A DNA stretch of 64,000 bases from an uncultured Chloroflexota bacterium (GCA_902791025.1 CADATZ010000010.1:88610-152609); one strand, 5' to 3'. Shown: positions 55,818-63,792, counted from the first letter of the stretch. Notes: generated by a model from the sequence alone, not told the origin. Made by a program: numbers and translations.

Positions 55818-55907
55818 TCTGAATTCCTCCGCTGACATAAACTCAAGTGTTCTGTTTTTCTTTCAGCCAAGTACAATCATATCATCAATTGAACGGGATT
55901 GTTCTGA

Positions 55908-55936
55908 TTGACACCTGTGAAAAAATATGTTATCAT
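55908..55936 (+). promoter_or_regulatory. Strong sigma-70-type promoter of a small antisense RNA
   Basis: TTGACA (55908-55913), a spacer of exactly 17 bases, and TATCAT (55931-55936). No open reading frame follows; transcription from about 55943 would run against the 3' end of the small membrane-peptide gene. Confidence 0.75.
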
Positions 55937-55942
55937 GAAGAC

Positions 55943-56045
55943 AGATGAAAAAAAGGGTGTCACCGGCAACGGTCTGACCTCTGAGTTATGCTAATAGAAA
56001 TAGCCGCTCGTATCGGTCAAAATAGGATGCGGCTATTTCTGTTTC
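55943..56045 (+). ncRNA. Candidate antisense RNA antitoxin
   Basis: A transcript of about 100 bases is expected between the promoter at 55908 and the inverted repeat AGAAATAGCCGC / GCGGCTATTTCT (55996-56007 and 56029-56040), which is followed by GTTT and can serve as terminator. It overlaps the last 60 bases of the small peptide gene on the other strand, the layout of TxpA/RatA- and BsrG/SR4-like type I systems. The RNA is inferred, not observed. Confidence 0.5.
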
Positions 56046-56144
56046 CACTGGTGATCTGTCACGACCAAGCTTATAGCCTAAGCTGAAGCTGGCGATGCAG
56101 ACGCTGATAACAGCGAGAAATTCACCTAATGTTAACATGTCCAT
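55986..56144 (-). CDS. Small hydrophobic peptide, candidate type I toxin
   Basis: 52 residues, ATG at 56144 with AGGAGG five bases upstream. One membrane span (GEFLAVISVCIASFSLGYKLG) is followed by a charged tail (RDRSPVETE, then DRYERLF). This is the form of holin-like type I toxins of Firmicutes: a short N-terminal lead, one span and a polar C-terminus. A 159-base gene with a strong ribosome site, a structured leader of about 140 bases and a convergent antisense promoter supports a toxin-antitoxin pair. A decayed copy lies at 54471. It could instead be a harmless small membrane protein. Confidence 0.6.
   Translation of the reverse strand: MDMLTLGEFLAVISVCIASFSLGYKLGRDRSPVETEIAASYFDRYERLFLLA
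55996..56040. terminator. Inverted repeat / probable bidirectional terminator inside the toxin 3' end
   Basis: Perfect 12-base arms, 55996-56007 and 56029-56040, with a 21-base loop. It lies within the coding sequence of the small peptide and near the end of the predicted antisense RNA, so it may both end the RNA and start pairing between the two RNAs. Confidence 0.6.
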
Positions 56145-56300
56145 AGCCCTCCTTTCCGGTCAAACTCAATGCGGATGCATTGGTATTGATACACCATACT
56201 CAGATGGGCGAAACAGTGACTCCCTCTGAGTTTTCCTCAGAAGGCTAGGCCGCCACCGCGCCTTTGCGCTGTAAGATGACACCCAAGTGGAATTATATCA
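56145..56300 (-). promoter_or_regulatory. Promoter and structured leader of the small peptide gene
   Basis: On the minus strand, TGATATAAT (-10 at 56297-56292 with TGn extension) would start a transcript near 56285. The 140-base leader folds into several stems: GCGC-AAAG-GCGC, CTGAG-GAAAA-CTCAG and AATGC-ATCC-GCATT. Long structured leaders that hide the ribosome site are typical of type I toxin mRNAs. Confidence 0.5.
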
Positions 56301-56386
56301 TATACTGTCAAAAATAATTTTCATCAAAAATATTCGTAAATCTATATAAATCCGGTAAATTTCAGGTACAAGAATACAATCTTCCC

Positions 56387-56395
56387 TGATATAAT
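56387..56395 (+). promoter_or_regulatory. Extended -10 promoter of the GH105 gene
   Basis: TGATATAAT, a perfect -10 with TGn extension; transcript start expected near 56402. The ribosome site GGAG is at 56425-56428. The rest of 56301-56386 is AT-rich with no gene. Confidence 0.6.
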
Positions 56396-56437
56396 CATAG
56401 GTAGTAACAGTTCAGAATCAGTGGGGAGTTTGGCAGA

Positions 56438-57568
56438 ATGGATTATTCAAAAATTGATGCTTATGTACAGCGGCTGATCCGCGAATCGACACCCGACCAT
56501 ACTGTATGGAACATCGAAAAAGTCCGGGAAGGAAAGCCCGGCAGCTGGAACTATATTGACGGCTGCATGGTGACAGCGCTGTTGGCAATGGCTGAAATCA
56601 CCGGAGATAAGGCTTACTTTGACTTTGTCGACGGATTTATTGGCGATTTTGTCTCAGAAGACGGCAGTATCCGCACCTACGAGCCGGATAAGTTTGCTCT
56701 GGATGATGTCAACGAGGGACGGGTCCTGTTCGCGCTGTATCAAAAGACCGGTAAAGAAAAATACCGCCGCGCCGCGGAAACCCAGATGAATCAGCTCCGC
56801 CGCCAACCGCGAACCTATGAGGGCAGCTATTGGCATAAAGCGATCTATCCGGCTCAGGTCTGGCTGGATGGCTTGTATATGGCTCAGCCCTTCCAGGCTT
56901 TGTACGAGAAATATTTCGGTCATGAGGACTATTCCGATACCATCCATCAAATTGAGACAGTCAGAAAACACATGTTCAGTGAAGAGAAACACCTCTATTA
57001 TCACGGATATGATGCTTCCAAGACTGCATTTTGGGCAGACCCCGAAACCGGACTTTCCAAAGGCTTCTGGCTTCGTGCTATTGGCTGGTTCTCTGTAGCA
57101 CTGGCTGATTTGCTCGAGATCCTGCCGGAAGGTGATGCCCGCAGCCGTATCATACCGATCTTCACCGAGCTGATGCAGGGAATTTCCAAATATGCGGATC
57201 CGGAAAGCGGGATGTACTGGCAGGTCGTTGACCAGGGCGGCCGGGAAGGCAACTATCTGGAAACCAGCGGCTCCTCCATGGTCGCTTACGCTATGCTCAA
57301 AGGCACTCGCCTTGGTGTTTTGGACAAGGAGTGCGCTGAATTGGGTAAAAAGACTTTCAACGGCATCATCGACCGCTATTTGTCCTTCACCGATGGTGAA
57401 TTAAATCTGGAAGGTATCTGCCTGGTGGCGGGTCTTGGCCCGGAAAATAACCGGCGCCGTGACGGCACCTATGAATACTATATCTCGGAACCGATCGTCA
57501 AAAATGACGCAAAGGGCGTGGCGCCGTTCCTGCTTTGCTATACGGAAATCATGCGTCTTCACCAGTGA
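56438..57568 (+). CDS. Unsaturated rhamnogalacturonyl / galacturonyl hydrolase (GH105)
   Basis: 376 residues, the usual GH105 length (YteR, YesR). The (alpha/alpha)6 barrel motifs are visible: SWNYIDGCMVTALLAM, the general acid Asp144 in VWLDGLYMAQPF, WADPETGLSKGFWLRAIGW (substrate wall), and SSMVAYAMLKG. It removes the unsaturated uronic acid left at the non-reducing end by pectin lyases. It has no signal peptide, so it acts on imported products. It is the only sign in the window that lyase products are used; no lyase gene is present. Its 3' end overlaps the convergent AraC-type remnant by 20 bases. Confidence 0.9.
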   Translation: MDYSKIDAYVQRLIRESTPDHTVWNIEKVREGKPGSWNYIDGCMVTALLAMAEITGDKAYFDFVDGFIGDFVSEDGSIRTYEPDKFALDDVNEGRVLFALYQKTGKEKYRRAAETQMNQLRRQPRTYEGSYWHKAIYPAQVWLDGLYMAQPFQALYEKYFGHEDYSDTIHQIETVRKHMFSEEKHLYYHGYDASKTAFWADPETGLSKGFWLRAIGWFSVALADLLEILPEGDARSRIIPIFTELMQGISKYADPESGMYWQVVDQGGREGNYLETSGSSMVAYAMLKGTRLGVLDKECAELGKKTFNGIIDRYLSFTDGELNLEGICLVAGLGPENNRRRDGTYEYYISEPIVKNDAKGVAPFLLCYTEIMRLHQ

Positions 57569-58091
57569 TCTCGCTGATCCTGACCATTTGAGGATCAAGC
57601 CTTTTCACTGACTGCTGCTTTTCGAGTCGGTAAAAACTGGGGGACAAGCCGTATTTTTTCTTGAACATACGGGAAAAGTACAGCGGCTCGTTAAACCCGC
57701 AAACACGGGCAACATCGGCAATATTGCTGCTGTCATTGTAGGCAGTGCTGAGCCACTCGGCCGCGGTTGCCAGACGTCTGTCGCAAAGATACTGATGGGG
57801 AGTGATCCCCATCTCTTTTTTAAAGAGCTTGCGCAGATAGTCGTAGCTGAAGGGCAGGGAGCGCAGGAATTTGTCCAGCTCGTAGTTGCTGTCGGAGAAA
57901 TTCTGCACGATATTGGAACGGATGATCTCTACGATGTCGCTGTGTATGGGCGTCTTCTGATAGGTGCGGATATAACCGACCAGCAGGTGCCCGTAGGCAA
58001 TCATCAGCATATCCCGGTTTTCATTTTCGTGGTAGTGGTAATAGGCAGCCTGAAATGCGTTGAGAATAAAATGATATTCAAATAGGATCAA
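57549..58091 (-). pseudogene. AraC-family regulator, 5'-truncated (ligand domain missing)
   Basis: 180 codons are open, beginning at an unlikely TTG with a TGA just upstream in frame. The C-terminal 100 residues hold two helix-turn-helix motifs of the AraC/XylS family (ELDKFLRSLPFSYDYLRKLF and NIADVARVCGFNEPLYFSRM, then KKYGLSPSFYR). Before them is only the last helix pair of a sensing domain (FQAAYYHYHENENRDMLM); the N-terminal cupin of about 150 residues is absent, while full-length relatives have 270-300 residues. The GH4 gene begins 23 bases away on the other strand, so the missing part was lost at that junction. It may still bind DNA but could not sense a sugar. Confidence 0.75.
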
Positions 58092-58114
58092 ACAACACCT
58101 GTATTGAGGTTTTC

Positions 58115-59509
58115 ATGAAAAAAATAAAACTCACTTATATTGGCGGAGGGTCAAAACTCTGGGCGCGTGTATTTATGAATGATCTGGCACTGACCGAAGG
58201 GATCAGCGGTGAGATTGCTCTGTATGATATTGATATCGCTGCTTCCCTGCGGAACCAGCGCGTCGGCGGCAGGATCAATGAACATCCGGATACGGTCTCG
58301 CAATGGGACTATATCGTTTATGATGATTTGGAATCAGCCCTTTCAGGCGCCGATTTTGTGGCCTGCTCCATATTGCCCGGTACCTTTGATCAGATGGCGG
58401 TAGATGTTCACACACCGGAAAAATATGGCATCTGGCAGTCGGTCGGGGACACCGCGGGCCCCGGCGGTATCCTGCGTGCCATGCGGACTGTGCCGATCTA
58501 TGAGGGTTTTGCGAAAGCGATCCAAAAGTGCTGCCCGGACGCCTGGGTGATCAACCTCACCAATCCGATGACGATGTGCTGTAAGACGCTCTTTGACGTT
58601 TTCCCGGGGATCAAGGCTTTCGGCTGCTGCCATGAGGTCTTCAACGCGGAGGATTTCCTCTGCTGCGTGATCAAGGAACAGCTCGGTGTGCCGCGTCCGG
58701 ACCGTCATGAACTGGTCATTGACGCTTCCGGTATCAATCACTTTACCTGGATCACAGAAGCCCGCTGGAAGGATACGGATGTCCTCGGCTTGCTGCCGGG
58801 ATTTATGGAAAAATTCTTTGATAAAGGATATGATGAAAAACCTGGATTCGCGCCGGATGATTTCAATGTGGATCCTTTCCATTATGGCAACAAGGTCAAG
58901 ATGGATCTTTTCCGGCGGTATGGTGTGATGGCAGCGGCGGGAGACCGGCATCTGGTAGAGTTCCTGCCCAACAGTCAATATCTTGCGGGACCGGAGGCGG
59001 TGGAAAAATGGGCTTTCCATTTGACGACAGTTGATTACCGGCGCTCAGATCAGCAGCGGAAGATCAACGAGCTGAATGCCATTGCCGACGGAAAGCTTTC
59101 CGCACAACCTCATAGAAGCGCGGAAGAGCTGATCCAGCTGATGAAGGCGATTATGGGGTTGGGTACGGTGGTGTCCAACGCCAACACCGTCAACCGCGGA
59201 CAGATGCGTGATTTGCCGCTGGGTGCGGTGGTGGAGGTCAACCATGTGTTTGACAACAACTGTGTCCGCCCCATCCTTGCCAATCCGCTGCCGGCTCCGG
59301 TGGTCGATCTGCTCCGCCCCTGTGTGGACAGTCTTGAAAAATGCTATCAGGGCATCAAGAACCGGGATCTGAATACCATTTTTGAGGCTTTCATGGCACA
59401 ACCCATGGTCTGTGATCTCTCCCGTTCCGATGGAGAAAAGCTCTTCCGGGAAATGGTCCTCGGTACCCGCGAATACCTTGATCCGTATTATGATTTGAGT
59501 GCTCTGTAA
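58115..59509 (+). CDS. lplD: GH4 alpha-galacturonidase
   Basis: 464 residues, ATG preceded five bases upstream by TGAGG. This is an NAD- and metal-dependent glycosidase of family 4. The Rossmann start is LTYIGGGSKLW (residues 6-16), a central NLTNPM motif (147-152) follows, and the metal site is Cys172-His173-Glu174-Val175 (CHEV), the variant found in the GH4 alpha-galacturonidases such as Bacillus LplD and Thermotoga TM0752, not in alpha-glucosidases or alpha-galactosidases. It should release galacturonate from the non-reducing end of imported oligogalacturonides, feeding UxaC. Its start faces the truncated AraC gene across 23 bases, so its promoter must lie inside that remnant. Confidence 0.88.
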   Translation: MKKIKLTYIGGGSKLWARVFMNDLALTEGISGEIALYDIDIAASLRNQRVGGRINEHPDTVSQWDYIVYDDLESALSGADFVACSILPGTFDQMAVDVHTPEKYGIWQSVGDTAGPGGILRAMRTVPIYEGFAKAIQKCCPDAWVINLTNPMTMCCKTLFDVFPGIKAFGCCHEVFNAEDFLCCVIKEQLGVPRPDRHELVIDASGINHFTWITEARWKDTDVLGLLPGFMEKFFDKGYDEKPGFAPDDFNVDPFHYGNKVKMDLFRRYGVMAAAGDRHLVEFLPNSQYLAGPEAVEKWAFHLTTVDYRRSDQQRKINELNAIADGKLSAQPHRSAEELIQLMKAIMGLGTVVSNANTVNRGQMRDLPLGAVVEVNHVFDNNCVRPILANPLPAPVVDLLRPCVDSLEKCYQGIKNRDLNTIFEAFMAQPMVCDLSRSDGEKLFREMVLGTREYLDPYYDLSAL

Positions 59510-59683
59510 GACCGTTGTGTCCCTGATGTGTAAATTTATTCATTTTTAAATGGAAAAAATTGGAAAATCGGTGGTAGAATTGGTATTTGTTCAGATGGGG
59601 AAAATGGGAGATAATGATCGGGACTGTTCCTTCATGGGTCTGTCCCGGGAAAATCCCTTTTGAACAAAGTACGTGAATACGAA

Positions 59684-59744
59684 GCACGTGGGGTCTGGCA
59701 ACTTGTGCGGCGCAGCCCGCACAAGCGTGCCTGTCCCCATGTGC
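59684..59744. repeat. REP-like palindromic repeat, family 1, copy B
   Basis: Arms GCACGTGGGG and CCCCATGTGC flank an inner perfect stem, CTTGTGCGG with CCGCACAAG, around a CGCAGC loop. Same family as 54402 and 63815. Confidence 0.8.
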
Positions 59745-59800
59745 GCCAACGAGCACCATACGACCACCGGGCCGGGAATTTGCTGCAGCGAAGTTTGGCG

Positions 59801-59852
59801 AAGCTCCCGCTCCGAATCAAATCGAGCGAAGCTCGCACCTTACGGAGCAGGG
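59801..59852. repeat. Palindromic repeat, family 2, copy A
   Basis: The core, GCTCCGAATCAAATCGAGCG followed by AAGCTCGCACCTTACGGAGC, folds through CGAGC/GCTCG and GCTCCG/CGGAGC. A copy in the opposite orientation ends the window (63943-63996). Flanking ACCGGGCC and GGCCCGGT arms at about 59765 and 59869 make a larger nested palindrome. Confidence 0.7.
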
Positions 59853-59957
59853 AAAATTGCCCGGTGTGCGGCCCGGTGCGATTTACGGCCTTAGACTCTC
59901 TCTCAGGATTATGTGAAATGGACTTGACAGCCATTCGAGGTACGACTACACTTTTTA

Positions 59958-59997
59958 ACAGTACAGTACAGTACAGTACAGTACAGTACAGTACAGT
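59958..59997. repeat. Pentanucleotide microsatellite (ACAGT)8
   Basis: Eight perfect units of ACAGT, 40 bases. It lies about 130 bases upstream of the exported-protein gene at 60129. Long perfect short repeats are rare in bacteria and prone to slippage. Confidence 0.95.
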
Positions 59998-60056
59998 GCC
60001 CCCATTTCCTGGGGTAGAAATTTAAATTACATACGTGATGGATAGCCGTCGGATTT

Positions 60057-60076
60057 GACGAGGTGGATACCTCGTC
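60057..60076 (+). promoter_or_regulatory. Leader hairpin upstream of the exported-protein operon
   Basis: A perfect eight-base stem, GACGAGGT and ACCTCGTC, with a GGAT loop, framed by outer GCCG (60046) and CGGC arms. It lies in the 5' leader of the gene at 60129. The class of RNA element, if any, is not recognised. Confidence 0.45.
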
Positions 60077-60128
60077 AGGTTCGGCGGTTTCTTTATATTC
60101 AAAAATACAAAATGGAGGTACACATTTT

Positions 60129-60929
60129 ATGAAGATCAAGAAGAGAATCTTTTCCCTCGCCCTCGCGGGCGTGCTGACGCTGGGGCTGCTCCCGGCATTC
60201 TCGTCCCCGGCACTGGCCGCAGACGGAGACACCAACACCTACACCGTCACCATTCCGTCAGAGTTGACGGTCAACGACAAGGGATGGAACGAAATTACAG
60301 GCGGCATTAAAGCAAAGGGAACACTGGAAAGCGGCAAGAAATTGACCGTGACAGCGACATCCACCACAAATAGCTACAAGCTGAAATCCGGCGATAATGA
60401 GATCGGCTATAATCTTGCAAAGACTGGCGACAGCAATTCGACTTACAGCGCTTCCGCAGAAGTGCCGAAATGGGAGTTTGCAGAGTTGCAAGCAAACGAG
60501 GACACTACTTTGACCGCAGGCATCATCGTGGAGGATTACAGCTCCAAGCCCGCAGGCACTTACACCGACACCGTGACCTTTACGGCGAAGGTGGAGGATG
60601 CCGCTATTGTTTATCCGTTTGGTTTCAGTAAACAAGCTTGGTGGGGTAATCCTGAGACTGGTGAGATCGACGTGCCAGCAAACTTTGTTTCGGTATCGCA
60701 GACAGATGCAAAGGCTGCTGCAGATGCAGAGAAAACAAGTGCCAATGCTCCCGGATATGTATGCATATATGCACTTGAAGGCGGACAGTATAAGTGGATT
60801 GATAGCCATGGGAGAACAGGTCAAAACAGTAATTTACTGGATATTGCTAATGGTGATGCATGGGAAGAAGTGTATGAATGCCACAATGCGGGAGACGTTA
60901 ACAGCATTTGGTTCACTGTCAATAAATGA
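60129..60929 (+). CDS. Secreted protein, beta-rich N-terminal domain, function unknown
   Basis: 266 residues, ATG preceded by GGAGG ten bases upstream. A classic signal peptide (FSLALAGVLTLGLLPAFSSPALA) is followed by a threonine-rich beta domain of about 140 residues (TYTVTIPSELTVNDKGWNEI to GTYTDTVTFTAKVED). This pattern is frequent in exported proteins of Clostridia and related to WxL-like or fimbrial-type domains, but no WxL motif or anchor is present. The C-terminal 80 residues (PFGFSKQAWWGNPETGEI on) look unrelated and novel. Followed by a lipoprotein gene and a larger exported protein in the same direction, probably one operon. Confidence 0.68.
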   Translation: MKIKKRIFSLALAGVLTLGLLPAFSSPALAADGDTNTYTVTIPSELTVNDKGWNEITGGIKAKGTLESGKKLTVTATSTTNSYKLKSGDNEIGYNLAKTGDSNSTYSASAEVPKWEFAELQANEDTTLTAGIIVEDYSSKPAGTYTDTVTFTAKVEDAAIVYPFGFSKQAWWGNPETGEIDVPANFVSVSQTDAKAAADAEKTSANAPGYVCIYALEGGQYKWIDSHGRTGQNSNLLDIANGDAWEEVYECHNAGDVNSIWFTVNK

Positions 60930-60997
60930 TGATATTAATTCCTTGTCAGCCCGTGTCTCGGTAATTAATGAATGAAAAAATGAAAGGTCGTGAGCCT

Positions 60998-61426
60998 ATG
61001 AATCGAAAACCGAATATCCTTGCGGCCTTTCTCGTCCTTGTCCTTGCGCTCCTTCTGACCGCCTGCGGCGCGGGCGGCGACAGGGTGGAGCGGTTCGCGG
61101 AGGCCGCGCCTGGCAGCGGCGCGAACATCGCCATACCGGGCTATGAGAAGCTGAGCTTCGCGGCGGGCAAGACCGCGCAGACCGTGAACCTCAAAAACCC
61201 GCCGGAGAACGCCTGCACCTTCGTCCTCACCCTTTCGCTTACGGACGGCGAAACCCTCTGGACGGGCAAGGCGCTCTCCCCCGGCGAGGCGTTCACCCGC
61301 ATCACGCTGTCAAGGGCGCTCCGCGCGGGCGACTACCCCGCGACGCTCCATTACGACTGCTATACCATAGAGGACAATAGGCCGCTCAACGGAGCGGAGA
61401 TACAACTGACACTTGAAGTGAAGTAA
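60998..61426 (+). CDS. Lipoprotein of unknown function
   Basis: 142 residues from ATG 60998 (MNRKPNILAAF). The signal sequence ends in a lipobox, LLTAC, with Cys23 as the lipidation site. The mature part is one beta-rich domain (YEKLSFAAGKTAQTVNL, RALRAGDYPATLHYDCY, NGAEIQLTLEVK) of a type common in Clostridia next to secreted beta proteins like the one upstream. The gene is clearly more GC-rich than its neighbours, with many GCG, GGC and CTC codons, and so may have come from a high-GC Firmicute. Function unknown. Confidence 0.7.
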   Translation: MNRKPNILAAFLVLVLALLLTACGAGGDRVERFAEAAPGSGANIAIPGYEKLSFAAGKTAQTVNLKNPPENACTFVLTLSLTDGETLWTGKALSPGEAFTRITLSRALRAGDYPATLHYDCYTIEDNRPLNGAEIQLTLEVK

Positions 61427-61449
61427 CCAACATACAAAGAGGTGTGAAT

Positions 61450-63714
61450 ATGAAAACAAAGAGATTTTTGAGCATCGTCCTCACATTGGCGATGCTGCTC
61501 GGGATGTTTCCCAGCATGAGCCTGACCGCAAGTGCGGCAGACACTACAACCACGATCACATCGCCTGCTACGACGGGCACAATGACCATTACGCTGACCA
61601 TAGCAGCTGCATCGGTGAAGACTGCGCCAGAAGCGAATACGCTTACATACAGCGGCTCCGCGCAGACGCTGACAACGACAGGTGAAGCGGGCGTCGGAAC
61701 CTTACAGTATCAGCTGGGCGAAAGCGCAACAACCGAACCGACCGGAACATGGGGAACGACTGTTCCGCAGGGCACGGAGGCGAAGGACTATTATGTCTGG
61801 TATCGCTCACGTGTGAATGATAACAATATCAGCACAGCCGGTTGTAAAACGGTAACTATTGCGAAGGCATCTATCACCAACGCCACTGTGACTTTGAGTG
61901 ACACATCATTAGTCTTCAACGGCTCGGAGCAGAGCGTCACGGTAAGCAGTGTTAAGCTTGGGGATACTACGCTGACTGCGGATAAGGATTATGATGTCAC
62001 CAGCGGAACAACCGGAACAGCCAAGAATACCTACACTGTTACCGTTACCGGAAAGGGCAATTACAAGGATACGGCAACCGCGCAGTGGAGCATTGGACTT
62101 GCGACGCCAACCATTGAGACGATTCCGACAGCCTCTGCCATTACCTATGGGCAAAAGCTGGCAGACAGCACGTTGACGGACGGTGTGGCGAAGCTGGGAG
62201 ATACTACAGTGGCAGGCACGTTCGCATGGAAGAACACAGAAACAAAACCCGCTGTTTCCGACAGCGACACCACTGAGTATGATGTGGTGTTTACTCCAAC
62301 GGATGATGATAACTATGCGGCGGTCGAGTGCAAGGTCAAGCTGACCGTGAACAAGGCCGACCCTACCAACACCGTGGGGCAGCTGAGCGCATTTATCGGC
62401 CAGACGCTGGAGGATGTGGCGCTGCCCACGGCGGATAACGGTACGTGGAGCTGGGAGGGTGATACGACCACCACGCTGAATGATGTTGGCATGACGACCC
62501 ATTTCGCCAAATTCACCCCCAATGACACGAATAACTACAATATGCTTGAGAATGTGGAAGTGGAAATCCAAGTTGCCGAGAAGCCTTCAGCTGTTGCAGC
62601 TACAGTCACCGCAAATAACCGTACATATGACGGCTCAGAGAAGCCGCTGGTGAACGTGGATAATTCTACGCTGGTTGGCGGCGAAATGCGGTACGGACTC
62701 GGCACCGCGACCGAAGCCACACAACCTTATACCACATCCATCCCATCAAAGACCGACGCCGGAACCTATTACGTCTGGTACAAGGTTGTGGGTGATGAAA
62801 ACCATACGGACAGCGAACCGGTCTGCGTCACGGTGGTGATTGCTGAAAAGATCGAATTCACTGTGACCTTCAAGGTGGTGAACGGTTCCTGGGATGATGA
62901 CAGCAGAGACGAGAAGCCGGTTGTCTTGTCAGGTACGGCAGGTGAAGAACTGAAGCTGGCGGCGGGGGATATTCCGTCGGTCGGGGCCAAACCGGATGAT
63001 GGGTATCAAGCCGGCAGCTGGGATGAGGAGCCGACTGCGGGAATGAAAATTACGGAAAGCAAGACGTTCCTTTATACGTATGCGGAAAAGCAGGTTGATC
63101 CGATGCCGCTGAATGTGGAGATCCATAATTACACCAACACGGGCGCGAACGGCGTCCCGGGTGATGTGCCGCGCACGGAGTTCAAGGTGACGGTCCAGAT
63201 CGTTGATAAGGAAAGCGGAGAGGTTGTGTCCACAGCCGCGGACGTTGCGTTTGAGGTGATGGGTGGTCCGAACAGCGCGAAGGTTTCCCTGGAGAATGTG
63301 GAATTCGATCAGAAGGTGAGCGATCTTTCTGAGGCGAAATATCAGGTGGTTGTGACGGGCTTCCCGGCGAAGGTGACGGGTGTGGCTCCGATGAGTCAGG
63401 AGTATGCGCTGAGTTATACGGCGTGGCCGGGCGGGAGCAAGCTGATCACGATCTATCTCAAGTGGGATGACGGGAAGCGTTCGGAGCCGGAGCGGACCAA
63501 GGTTTATGCGCTGCCGGAGGATGAGATCGGTGCGTACACGATCCGGAAGGATGGGACGAAGGAGTACCTGATCTTCCACACCTACGATATCTGCATGCGC
63601 TGGCTGGGCAGTGATGAGCTCTGCCGCGGCTACGAGCGCTGTTTCCATAAGGAGAATGCGTACATCAATCCGTTCGTCACCGCGACGGGTGTGATTGGGG
63701 AGAATTTGAATTAG
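61450..63714 (+). CDS. Large exported protein with MBG-like and InlB B-repeat-like domains
   Basis: 754 residues from ATG 61450, with GAGG upstream. A signal peptide (FLSIVLTLAMLLGMFPSMSLTASA) is followed by several Ig-like units of the MBG type (residues about 40-440: NTLTYSGSAQTLTTTGE, YDGSEKPLV, KTDAGTYYVWYKVVGD), then a segment like the InlB B-repeat (VTFKVVNGSWDDDSRDEKP to SKTFLYTYAEK). The last 200 residues have no family I recognise (including a cysteine-containing end, DICMRWLGSDELC). No LPxTG, sortase domain or membrane anchor is present, unlike the two sortase-fusion proteins. It may be a secreted adhesin component working with the two upstream proteins. Confidence 0.75.
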   Translation: MKTKRFLSIVLTLAMLLGMFPSMSLTASAADTTTTITSPATTGTMTITLTIAAASVKTAPEANTLTYSGSAQTLTTTGEAGVGTLQYQLGESATTEPTGTWGTTVPQGTEAKDYYVWYRSRVNDNNISTAGCKTVTIAKASITNATVTLSDTSLVFNGSEQSVTVSSVKLGDTTLTADKDYDVTSGTTGTAKNTYTVTVTGKGNYKDTATAQWSIGLATPTIETIPTASAITYGQKLADSTLTDGVAKLGDTTVAGTFAWKNTETKPAVSDSDTTEYDVVFTPTDDDNYAAVECKVKLTVNKADPTNTVGQLSAFIGQTLEDVALPTADNGTWSWEGDTTTTLNDVGMTTHFAKFTPNDTNNYNMLENVEVEIQVAEKPSAVAATVTANNRTYDGSEKPLVNVDNSTLVGGEMRYGLGTATEATQPYTTSIPSKTDAGTYYVWYKVVGDENHTDSEPVCVTVVIAEKIEFTVTFKVVNGSWDDDSRDEKPVVLSGTAGEELKLAAGDIPSVGAKPDDGYQAGSWDEEPTAGMKITESKTFLYTYAEKQVDPMPLNVEIHNYTNTGANGVPGDVPRTEFKVTVQIVDKESGEVVSTAADVAFEVMGGPNSAKVSLENVEFDQKVSDLSEAKYQVVVTGFPAKVTGVAPMSQEYALSYTAWPGGSKLITIYLKWDDGKRSEPERTKVYALPEDEIGAYTIRKDGTKEYLIFHTYDICMRWLGSDELCRGYERCFHKENAYINPFVTATGVIGENLN

Positions 63715-63766
63715 GGGACAGGATTCAGTGGTCAGAGATTAGAGATTAGAGTTAAGAGTTCAGATA

Positions 63767-63792
63767 AGGAAGCCCGCTCTGCGGGCATTCCT
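63767..63792 (+). terminator. Probable terminator after the MBG-domain protein
   Basis: GCCCGC-TCT-GCGGGC (63772-63786), extended by AGGAA and TTCCT outside a bulged A. The following run, ATTTAAAA, is only weakly T-rich. Confidence 0.6.

Larger units (their letters stand above)
59510..60128. other. Repeat-rich intergenic region
   Basis: No protein gene of its own. It contains a REP-like palindrome of family 1 (59684-59744), a second palindrome (59761-59883, including 59801-59852), the pentanucleotide array at 59958-59997 and a leader hairpin at 60057-60076. Open frames here read through the palindromes and have no family resemblance. Confidence 0.7.

Noticed and set aside
55840..56440. tRNA or other stable RNA gene in the small-gene region
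   Set aside because: The stems seen do not fit a cloverleaf, and no CCA-end or T-loop pattern was found.
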